Below, in pieces: positions 53,407-64,000 of a DNA stretch of 64,000 bases. The notes under the pieces were generated by a model, which saw nothing but the letters and a program-made list of their open reading frames with translations, was not told the origin of the DNA and searched no databases. This DNA comes from Hybos culiciformis (Eukaryota > Arthropoda > Insecta > Diptera > Hybotidae), in the NCBI GenBank assembly GCA_964007475.1, contig OZ023274.1:72427303-72491302 (forward strand), read 5' to 3'. A program made the position numbers and the translations under genes. The number at the start of each line of letters is the position of its first letter. Positions within the stretch are counted from its first letter, which is position 1.

Positions 53407-53588
53407 ATGTTCAAATCAGTACTTATTGTATTGTGCCTTTTTGTGGCTACAGCTTATTGTTCAAATGATAAATTCAAAGTCGATGTTATTAGTGTACCAG
53501 AAGGATGCGAACATAAATCTAAAAGTGGTGATATGTTAACAATGCACTACACTGGAACACTGACAGATGGAAAAAAATTTGATTCCAG
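53407..53588 (+). CDS. Fkbp14: ER FKBP-type peptidyl-prolyl isomerase, first coding exon
   Basis: Role (family knowledge): secreted-pathway FK506-binding prolyl cis-trans isomerases assist protein folding in the ER lumen. Seen: residues 1-18 ([18 protein letters not shown]) form a typical signal peptide. They are followed by an FKBP domain start with [18 protein letters not shown], the hallmark LTMHYTGTL and DGKKFDS. The spacing matches insect Fkbp14/FKBP2 proteins, which are small single-domain FKBPs, some with a C-terminal EF-hand part. The ATG lies immediately after a strong acceptor (a T-rich tract ending TTTTTTAG), so a noncoding 5' exon is likely upstream. The exon ends TCCAG|GTAAAA, 60 codons plus two bases. 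The rest of the domain, including the conserved G-Q-V-I-K-G-W-D region, was not found before the window end. The family is sure; the exact paralogue is less so. Confidence 0.93.
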
Positions 53589-56500
53589 GTAAAAAAAAAA
53601 ATTAATATAATAAAAAATTAATCATAAATAACATTATCGAATATTTTATTAAGCATTCCATATTTATTGAAAGAAAAATTTTAAATTAAGCTTCAAGGAT
53701 GTTGTTTATACACCTACACATAAAATATTATTTTTATAATATCTTATAATATACTATATATTTATGCATACCTAACGTGTCGAGCGATAAATTTCCCAAA
53801 AAAAGAATGAATTATGTTATTACACTGTACATATATATTGTGGAATCATCAAAGTTTCAATATTTTGACACCATTTATTAAAACTAAATTATTGTTCATT
53901 ACATATTTGCACAAAATTTTTGTAAATAAATTTAATGCAATTATTATATATATACCTACATAACTATTAAATCGATTAATGTTTTTACATGGGAATAATT
54001 TTGAAATAATAATAAATTATAAAATATCTCAATAATGCTAATAAAGGCTTCTAATTTCATAAAAATCCTTTTATCTTTACATAAAATCTATTTTTACAAT
54101 TTTTTAGAATTTGGGACAATAATGACATAAATTTCAACATACTCTTGACCCTGCAATGCAGAAAACTAAAAAAAAATATTTTTAATTTTTATTTTCTCCA
54201 TTTATTACTCCAACAATATTTACAAACATTATTATTATATAAATATTGTATGTTAAATGTGTATATTTGGACAAAAAAAAAATTATTTTTTATAAAATTT
54301 TAATAATTTAATTTTTTTTTTTTAAAAACAATGATTTTATTTAAAAAGTTAATTTAAAAAATTTATGAGATTTTTCTTTAGAATTTGTTCAACAAAAACG
54401 ACAGCATATAATTTTATCTGATAACATTTTTTTTTCCGATACATAAATTTAAAAATATATATAGATTTATTTTTCTATGAAGAAAATTTAATTGAACATT
54501 TTCATATTTTCATCATGAGACATAAAATATGTATAGCATGATAATAATAATTTATGCAAACATATCATAATTCATAAAATAATATTTAAAATTTATTTTT
54601 TGGGTGAAACTAATTTAAAAGATTATTAAATCTTTTATGGAAATAATTCTGAAAAATTTAACGATATTTTTAAGAACTAACATATTTTTACAAAGGAAAA
54701 TCTTATAAAGGTGTTATTAGAATGTATCGAATTGAAATTCTAAAAATACCGCACAAATCTTAAAGTTTAATTAAAATTTAAAACAAATTAGAAAATGCAA
54801 TATATACCTATTAATTTAGCAATGACAATTATTTAGAAATTTATTTTGGAAGTAAAGCAAACTGTATAGAAATTTGAGGAAAGTATATTACAGAAGTAAT
54901 TTTGAAAAAACTATTGTAAAATTATTGTATAGTGTGGAACTACAAAAAAAAATTAGTATCAGAAATACTTCTTAATATTTGATTTAAGTCTTAAATACAA
55001 AATTCAAAATGAATGTATTTTTTTGTATGTTTTCCATCCATCCCGAGGAAAAAAGCTTCAAAATGATTTATTTAAACGTGTTTCCCCCAAAAGGATTCAA
55101 ACGTAATTAAAATCAAACAAATTAACACATTTATTTTATTCCCGACAAAAAGAATACTGCTTGTTTGTAAAAATTAAATTAAAATTTTTTGTCTATTTTA
55201 TAGTAAAACAAAATGATGTGGATTTCAGCAACTTCAATATTTAAAATAAAAAGTATCATTGATATTTCTAGTTAATAATCATGATATCAATCTACATTTT
55301 GATTCAGATGTCCTGTTCATAATTAGTTAGAAAGAGAAATTAGTCTAACATATTTTAAACGTCAATCGAACTTTAGTTAAAAATATGGGTATTAATTGCT
55401 GATATACCTAGTTAAGTCATGTTAGTCTACCAAACATTCAGTTCTGTAAAATACTTAATACGGAATGCAGTTCTGAGTATTAATTGAGATCTAGTAATCT
55501 AGAATTACACTTTTGCTAACTTTTGATTAGGTAAATCGTTTATGCAACAAATGAAAATATTCCATTGAATTTATTAACTTATTCGTCAGCTTAAATTCCT
55601 CATACTTATCTTGAATAGGCATTACGTTATGGCCCACGTCTTCAGACATGACCTTCAGATGTGACATGATAATATATGGTATACTTTCCTCAGAATATAA
55701 TATTCACAAAAAGTTCAACTCGAGTATTCGCCAGGTTCGATATCATGATTTAAAATTGTCTTTTTTTTTTTTAGTAAATTTCTGTTTTTAAAGTATAAAA
55801 GTGGTTGAAAAAATATCAAGCGAATATTTTAAGCAGATTTTATTCCAAATTTTTATGAAATAATAAAAACACTAAGAAACTTCGAAATTCCCAAAAGAAT
55901 TCTTGTAAAAATTAATTATTTTTGTAAAAAAAAGTATTCTAATTTCAAAATATGTATATGTGTAATAAGGATATGAAAAATTAAAGATACACATTACACA
56001 TAATGCTGTATAACATTTCTTAAAAAAAAAATACTTGTTACATGATCATAACATAATATGTAATAATATCCACGTAAAATTTTCTTTTCTTCGACCAAAA
56101 TAAAAATAATCACGAAATTATGAGTAAATTTAATTATTTAAATCATCTCTAGATTAAAAATAAGATAAGTATAATAATAATATGTAACATAATAAAAAAT
56201 AAATTTTATTTTTACTTAAATATCGGGCCAGTTCGTTATCTTTAAATAATTGCGAATAACTTACAACTCACAGTGTAAATCGAATTAACAATATTTTTTA
56301 TGATAATCGATATTTAATTTCTCATTTCCATTTGTGTGAAAATTGAACTTCATATTCATTCAATTTTAGTATAAAAAAATTTGCATTGGTCGAATCGTAC
56401 TTCATATTAGTGTAGTAGTAGTGTTGTTTTTTTATTATTCCATGGATGGTAGATCGTAATAACTACTTCAAGTTCAAATTATTCTTTCAACAAGACCTTG

Positions 56501-59500
56501 TAAAATGTAATGTATTTCTTTTAATGTTTCTTTTATTTAAAAAGAAAGTGTTACGCACTTTTTTCGAACACGTGACGAAAATTTCAAAAATTTATGCACC
56601 AAAAAAAAAAAGAAAAGAAGATACAAAAAATTTAATCATATTCAAAATAATTTAATATTTTATTCAAATGAAACAAAAGAAAACGTTTAGGCATTATTCT
56701 TACTATGATGAATATCTTATTTTTGTCCTATTTATGTTTCCTAAAGACTTAAAAAAAAATTATTTTTTTTTGTGAAAATTGAAACATTTTTCGTATAGTA
56801 TTTCCTTAATATTTTCCCTTTCATTTTGATAGAAATAATTTTCTTTAACAAAAACAAAAAAAAACAAAACAATATTGTCCTTTTTTTGTAAGTTTCATGA
56901 ATTTCTAATTATTATGACAAAAACGTGAACTTAATGTCAGTACCATTTCTTAAGAATACTCTTAAAGAAAGCATATAATTTGTGTCAGTACGGTAAGCTT
57001 TTCATCGCATCAACAATAAATACATAAATTATTAATAAATTTAAAAATTAGCTTTTTCGATGAACCGGTTGTATTTCTGTTTGTACGTATTATAGTTATA
57101 TTTTCTATATAATTATCTTTCTTTATTTGATTGAGTTAATATCTCGCCTGTTGTGGAACTTGTCAATTGCTTCCATTAGTGATAGGACAAACATTATATA
57201 CTTTCAATGACCCCTAAACCTCATTTGTGAACTCATTAAGCTAGTGGCTAATCGTGATAGCATGGCTTAGTGTGATGCTATGGTTATTCTGGGATATATA
57301 ATTTCATGATTTTCTTTCGTTCTACTTGAATCAATTATTTTCTGTCTCTGACTCATTGAATAAAGAAGTTTTATTGCAGAACTAAAAGATAAAAATTAAT
57401 AAAAATATTAATATAAAAAAAATTTGCAAATAACTTTAAGATGTAAACATTTTGAACCATAAGAAATACCAATTTGGGTAATAAAACAGTTTTATAAATT
57501 TTAAACTGAGATGTTAAGTTTCTTAAAAGTAACTTCACGATTATTTAATTTAGAAAAATGATGAATTTAATAAAATTATCGATTTTTATCATAAAATAAA
57601 TATTATGTTTTGAGTAAATAATACCTTTGTATAAATACCTAATTTTATTTTTGTTTATATGAAAGTTTTAATCAGAAAAATAATATTCAATATTGCAGAA
57701 CTTATGTATACTTCTTATTAAAGTTCATTACAAACCTTGAGGAATAACATCAAAAACCTTTCTCAGAAATTGTGAAAAAAAATTCAAAATTTATATAAAT
57801 TATTTCCGAATGGAAGATGGATATAAACTATCTTCAAGTCCAAATCAATTTAGTTTAGAATTTTTTAACGTTTTTCTATTTTTTGGCAGTATGATTAAAG
57901 CGCTTGCTTTCAGTAGTATTAATACTTGATTCTTTGTATATATTATTTTTTAAATTTCATATAAAATATAAAATTAGAATAAAAATTGCTTGTAATTAAG
58001 CTTCATGAATAAACATAAAAGAACATAACAATATTGTTCTAATGTTAAGGACATAATATTTAACTAAATAACAAAAATTTCGTCACGTGCTTGGCCACAT
58101 TTTATTTAACATTTATTTTGAAAAAAAGAAAAACAAATTTTAATGAATGATAAAATCAACTTTAAAATTGAACATAATTGTACAAATTTCCGTTCAACTT
58201 TGAGAAAAACCGGTTTATTTAAAGTTTTTTGTCAAATTTTGCAAAAATTAATTCTAATTGCAGTTAACAGATTCTTTTGAGACGAACATTCGGTATATTG
58301 CTTATACTGGTATACCTTTTTTTTTCCAAAATCCTTCCAAACGTCTTTTGAAAATAATGGACACAATCATATTTATTCATTTTACAATTTATTTATAATT
58401 TGTTCAAAATTAAATTACATGCATTTATTATGTAACTACGAATAGTACGAGTATATATAAAATTTAAATTAAATACATATTATATTTTGATAATTCACTT
58501 TTATTTTGTTGTAAGTTCTTCTAAACAGGATAGTATAATTTAATATGCAGTAATTTTTGAATTAAAATCATAAAATAAATTAAAAAAATAAATATAAATA
58601 TATGTACATCTTCAATTTAAAATTAAATTGTTCTCACCTTCAAATTTGTTATACTTAACCTCGATACATGATAAAAATAATTTTCCCCGCAAGCTCCCAC
58701 TTAAATAGCTGTAGGTTTTAATATCAATATTTTCATAATAGTTATGTTAATGATTTTCATATATTTTACTCAAAATCACTTTTATGAGCTGATTTCATTC
58801 AGAATTTTATAACTATTATAATTCATTGAAAACTATACTTGATTGTAAAGTAATTGCTTAAATTTTCAAACTTTTCAGTTGAAGAAAAAAATGTTCACTT
58901 CATTATTAACTCAGAAACATTAAGATGCTACTCTTTTATAACCAGTTTCTGTACTGAAATCCTTGTAGGATAATTTGATAAAAACATAATGCACAATTAC
59001 CCATGAAAATGTGAAAAGTTTTATTATTTTTTTTCACTAGAGGGTATTCCCCAAAACAAAGTCATAAAGCATAAATAAAAATGAACCAAAAAGTTTTTTT
59101 AAGCTTTTATCGGAAATTGTTTTATAATTTATTTACTTAAAATATTTTATTTTTTTTATAATGTGCTCTTATCCTAGCAAGGAAAAATTCTGAACATAAA
59201 AAGTAGTGTACTTCTTTAAAGAAAATGAAAACATTTTAAAACCTTTGCATAAAAGAAATCCTGTATGTTTTTTTAATTTTTTATGTTTAGTTATTTTTGA
59301 AAACAAATTTCAAGTGCACACCACAATATTGTTTGATTATAGGTGACATTTAGTAAACCAAAATTAAATAGGATGAAATTTATATATGTATTTGTTTTAT
59401 TGTTTCTACGGAAATAATATGGTACCTTCAATTAAATGTGTATGGTAAAATACATTAAAATCGATAAATTTTTACATTTTAAAAAGTAAGAAAATTTCAC

Positions 59501-59753
59501 ATTCTTTTTCTAAAATTATTTATAACTGATAAATTCAGTGTTTTAAGTTTTTTTAATTAACGAAAAAAGTCTCTATTTTGCCAAACATTTAATAAAATTT
59601 GCATTGGGCAAAAATCAAACATAAAATTTACACCAAAAATTCTCAAGTAATAAATAGTTAAAAAATTAAGACAATTTGAATTTCTTTAATGGTTTATGCA
59701 ATTAATCTATAGTAGTAGTAAAAAAAAATGTTTTTTTTGAAGAAGTTGTTTAC

Positions 59754-60014
59754 CTGTGAACCTATGACATTTTGTAAGATAGATATTAAATCATAATTCA
59801 CTCTTCCTATTTTGATTATACTTTGTGTTAGTTTCGCTTGTAGAACAAAGGGCTCGGTCAATAACGTCAAATATACTAGAAAAGAATTATCTACATTTTT
59901 TGGGGGCAGATTCGTGCAAACACTTTTTTCAAAAGTTTTCAAAATGTTTGAATTTGAACAAATATGATTTTTAGGGATTATGAAACGGATTTTAAAAATC
60001 TTGAATTCCATCAT
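59754..60014 (-). CDS. Possible unidentified coding exon, antisense in FKBP intron
   Basis: Seen: an ATG at 60014 opens 87 codons that end exactly at CAG|GTAAAC, a good donor in phase 0. The predicted peptide includes NLPPKNVDNSFLVYLTLL and later VNYDLISILQNVIGSQ. It has an amphipathic, helix-like pattern and is less biased toward K, N and F than chance frames in this window. Against it: the upstream part is A+T rich and chance-like, no strong upstream acceptor or promoter is seen, and no partner exon was found. It could be the first exon of a gene nested in the FKBP intron, or a chance frame. I do not recognise any family. Confidence 0.3.
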
Positions 60015-61123
60015 CACATTCTCGCAACCTCTAAAAACTCATATTTCTCTTATGTACTTACACTTTGAAAATTCAAATGAGCAATTTAGTTTAATAAAAT
60101 ATAATTTTTATTTTTTATATATGAACATATGTATCTTCTACCTATACCTATTATTTTTTTTTAAATAAATCTGTGAATTTTTTTTTTATCATATTTTATG
60201 CACAAAAAGGTTTTTAAGGATATTTAAATGAACATTTCATGCTATAAGGATTCTTTCAACGAAGCAATTAACATTTTCTGCAACATAAAAAGATGTTGTC
60301 ATATTCATCTTTAAGAAAAATAGTTGATGCAATCGTTCATGCATTTATGCTGCTGTTGTAAGTGGCTTTATAAGCTTCAGGCCAATGAGATTCCTTTTTT
60401 TTGTTTGCGGAAATTAATACTAATATTTATAAAAACTACAGATAAGAAAAATCACTAGCAGCAATTATAAGAACATTTTATTTTATTTTTTATTTAGCAT
60501 AAAAATAAATTTAATCTTTTTTAAAACTTTAAAAGATTTCTTTATCTTAACATTTTTAACAAATATGGTTTGAATCTATAAAATGACTTTGGGTGAAAAT
60601 TGATTAGAAGAGAAAGATGGAAAATTGCATTTGACGTAAAAATTGTTATTCAGATATACTTTTGATCTTTATAATGATTCAGAAAATTTTTAGATTGATA
60701 AAAAATAATTAATATATAGATTAATAATAATAATATAAACTTGTATAAGCATTTAAATCTACACTATATATTTAATGTTTAACACTAGGGAGTTTTTTTT
60801 ACACATATTCATACTTAAAGGTTTTATATTTTTTTAAAATTAAGTTAAATATGTATAAAAAACATAATTAACGATAAAAAATTTTATGTGTTTAAAACAC
60901 CTGAGATAATGTCGGCCCGAAAGATGAGTCATATTCTAGGGTTTTATAAAGAAATATTTAATTTCACTTATTACACTAAAATAAGTGGATAATATAATAT
61001 TTAAAGTGGTACTTTAGGTATTTTTTTACATCATATATGTTAGTTTTTTTTAACTACACAGTTAAATTTTCTTTTTATGCACATTACATGTACATTAGAT
61101 AAACATAATACTGATATGGGGTG

Positions 61124-61193
61124 CCGTGCATAAAGCCATAATGGTTTTACTTCTCATTCTAGTGAAGAATAAAGCCATAAACTTATCGAAAAT
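61124..61193 (+). repeat. Probable relic of the 327-664 repeat family
   Basis: CCGTG is followed by CATAAAGCCATAATGGTTTT, closely resembling CATAAGCCTCATAATGGTTTT inside the 327-664 element. A later ATAAAGCCATAA word also recurs in that element. No inverted partner or target duplication is seen, so this would be a truncated or internally deleted copy. It is based on word matches by eye. Confidence 0.3.
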
Positions 61194-64000
61194 TATTATA
61201 GTTAGCACATGCAATTTTTTAATATTTCCTTCAAAAATATATATGTACACAATACATTTTTTTAGTATATAGATAAATAGATCCTATTTCTATAAAAGGG
61301 AGAGGATCTTTGTTCTGCGTGGATGATTCTTTGACTTAAAAATTTTCTAAATTTAATAAAAATATTTTGTTTGTCACAATTATCCAAAACTAAAAAAAAG
61401 GAAAAAAAAAAACTTGTTGATAAAAATTAATTTATGTTGTATTAATATAAAACGAAAACTTTTATGGTGAAAAAACTCTTTGAGACATTTGCCGTAAAAA
61501 AAATAATGATCCACTTGTTAATTTAACCAAACCAAAATGTATTTACATCCTTTTTTTTTTCTCTCTCAACACAACTTGAAATTCCCTATGGACAAATAAT
61601 ATTTTAAACTTCACGTAGAACAATGAAATTATTTTGGAAAGGACAACAAGGTTTTATGAATTGTTAATGGTTTTTTTTTTATCTGTCTTAATTTTTCAAG
61701 AGTCAAAAAAACACTGAAATATCGTGCTGCTGGGAAATATTTTTTAATTGCACTTGAATATCACACGGCATCATTTCTATTGACCCAAAAAAAAAAAACA
61801 AAGAAAAGTTTTCTTATAACTACAAAATATTGAAATTTTGACTTCAAATTTTATATCTGATTATTTTGCTTTAAAATCTTATCGAGTATGTGTATATATA
61901 TGTAATATTCTTAAAAAACAATTCTAAAATAAAATATTAATGTTAATAAATAATGAAAATAAATTTTTAAAACAGCCCTTCAATATTTTTAAAATTTTTC
62001 TCAATATATATAAAAGTGAATATCTTGTATCAAGTTCATTTTTATTGGTAAAATATTCCTTCAATATTAGATTACTTATAATAAAATTCTGATACATAAA
62101 TTTATTCAAAAAAAAAAACGAGCATGAAAAACATTTACAAAACAGATACTCTTAAAAATATGTGTAAAATAAAATTTTATCTTTTTTCGAGTATATATAT
62201 TTGATTCTTAAAAAATCCTTAAATAATAATATTAAAATAACAATATTATTGGTTGATTTTTCTATTCCTAGAAAAAAAATAAAACCCCTTCAAATCACGT
62301 ATCAAAAATAAAAACCAAAAAATAAAAAAAGAATTTACTATTCAATGTTTATTATACGGTGAATAAGTAAAAAAAAAATATATATATATAACTATCAGAA
62401 AAAGTAGATATAGCAACTTCTATATATGGAACTAAAATCTTAAATAGTATATTAAGAACAGAAAAATGATTCCAAAAATTAAAAATTAATCATATGTACA
62501 TATCTACTAATAAAAAAAATATTCTTTTCATTTTTATTTCTGCCTAATTAATTAGGTTTCGGTAATATTTCTTTAAAACATAAAAAACTTACTTCTTATT
62601 TTATATATATTTTATAGTTTTATATTTTAAACGCCTATCTGAAGTAGTTAACTTTATTATATTACTAAATATAATTTTTAAGATCTTAGAATTAAATATA
62701 ATTTAGGATTATAACTTTTTTCGACTACTATTAATTACTCTTTATTATTTTCCTTCCAAAACTTTTTTCATGATAGTACACTGAATTGTTAAATCAATCA
62801 TTTCATCTTCTAATTATTAATTATTATGATATAATTTTAATTTTAATTTAATATTTAAATATAAGTTTCAGAATTTAAAGATAATTTTGAAATCATTCCA
62901 TCAGGTATACTATAAAAATAATATTTAGTGTATAATACACATATTTATCAAACAGAAAATAAAAACGATCACAAGTCATGTGGAAAAACGATTCACATTT
63001 ATATAAATCGCAAAAATATGTATATTTTGAGGAAAAAAAAGTATTAGAAAAAAAAACAAAATAACTTTATATGAACATCATCCAGACGCAAAAACGAAGA
63101 AAATGCCTTTATTATTTATTCATTAACCTACATGAATTTATATTTAATATTATTTCTTAAGTTTATATAGATATTTGTAGGAACATTAATTTTTTTTTTT
63201 TTTTGGAATTTTAATAATATCATTTTATATCCAACTAAGCCGCTAAAGAAACAAAAATATAACATAACACTTATATACATATATGTACTCCTCAAAAAAA
63301 ATGAATAGGATAAACATAAAAATGTGCAACATTTTTTAAAACCTTTTCAAAAAGCCAGATAAAATACAATACAACAAAAAACATTCCCTTTCCCTATTGA
63401 AAAAAAAAACAAAAATTTCAAATAGGAAAGGTGGATTTAAAATTTTTATTACATTTTCCTTATTTTTATTACATTTAAATTTTTTATTTTACTTCAATAA
63501 TTGTTAAAAATTTATTGATAAGTTGTTTTTTATAAGTGATAAGAATATTTAATATATACCTATCATCCATGCATGTAAGGGAAACTGTTCTCTGTGTCAA
63601 AAAAAAAAATATTCGACAGACTTTTCTTTAACTTTGTCTTAAGTATTTTTATATAATTCCGCCAATTTTTTTTTTCTCACAAAGATTTAATGACTTTTTC
63701 TCAGTTTTTTTTTTGTAAACTGAAAAACTATTTTCAAAATTCAACGGAATGTTTAATGTGTAATAAATTGAAAAATTATTTCAAGTCAAGAGCACAAATT
63801 TTTAACTGTCATCCTGATGTTTTATAGCTTTTTTTTTAGTAAGATATTGCCACGAAGTAGGAATTTTATAAGTATTCTTTCAACATAAGAGTGCTGTTAG
63901 GTGTATTATAAATTAAAATTTATGGTAATCTAGAACAAATAACGTTTATTGTAAAAATTTAATTAAAACGTTTAAATATCCCTGGGCTGTATATACATTT

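Larger units (their letters stand above)
53589..64000 (+). other. Start of FKBP intron, open at window end
   Basis: From the GTAAAA donor to the end of the window no exon encoding the rest of the FKBP domain is visible, so this intron is at least 10.4 kb. It contains A+T-rich DNA, a tandem 13-mer pair at 55640-55665, a possible antisense exon at 59754-60014, an AP-1-like ATGAGTCAT at 60924-60932, a probable relic of a repeat at 61124-61193 and a (TA)n run at 62379-62392. Confidence 0.6.

Noticed and set aside
61293..61300. TATAAAAG as a TATA box
   Set aside because: TATA-like words are frequent in this base composition, and no exon or initiator follows.
1..64000. tRNA, rRNA, CRISPR or bacterial operon signals
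   Set aside because: None seen by eye: no cloverleaf-like G+C blocks, no regularly spaced repeats and no dense open frames. A tRNA scan would be needed to be certain.

Overview
The window reads as a piece of a very A+T-rich insect nuclear genome (A+T about four fifths by eye). It is dominated by introns and intergenic DNA full of poly-A and poly-T runs. Short coding exons are separated by intron-sized gaps with standard GT..AG borders, and the repeats are typical animal ones: hAT and TTAA-type MITEs, a mariner-like MITE, a CR1/L2-like LINE tail and a fold-back element. The only exon recognised at family level is the first coding exon of an ER-resident FKBP-type prolyl isomerase. It resembles insect Fkbp14/FKBP2, so a dipteran or related insect is likely, but the species cannot be named. 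There is no bacterial-style gene density, rRNA, tRNA or CRISPR array.

Layout. (1) 0-16.3 kb: two minus-strand exons of one unidentified gene (16106-16317 and 1147-1230) whose reading frames join exactly across a 14.9 kb intron. A 338 bp inverted-repeat element lies left of exon 2. (2) 16.3-34 kb: mostly featureless A+T-rich DNA with a mariner-like MITE, a degenerate tandem duplication and two less A+T-rich islands with decayed open frames. (3) 34-35.3 kb: first coding exon of a second unidentified minus-strand gene, then an 867 bp fold-back element with arms of about 325 bp. (4) 40.7-45.7 kb: a transposon graveyard. It holds a TTAA-flanked MITE split by a hAT MITE with a perfect 8 bp target duplication, a LINE 3' tail with an internal stop, a second hAT MITE with a perfect 8 bp duplication, and a TTCCGG-rich repeat. 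(5) 45.7-64 kb: the FKBP exon at 53407-53588 and the start of its next intron, which runs past the window end. A possible unidentified exon lies antisense inside that intron.

The three supported genes are all partial and share no visible pathway. Nothing here makes a convincing new multi-gene system. The best material is the well-dated transposon insertions, including a nested pair, the long hairpin-forming element beside a coding exon, and several short regulatory-looking motif clusters.
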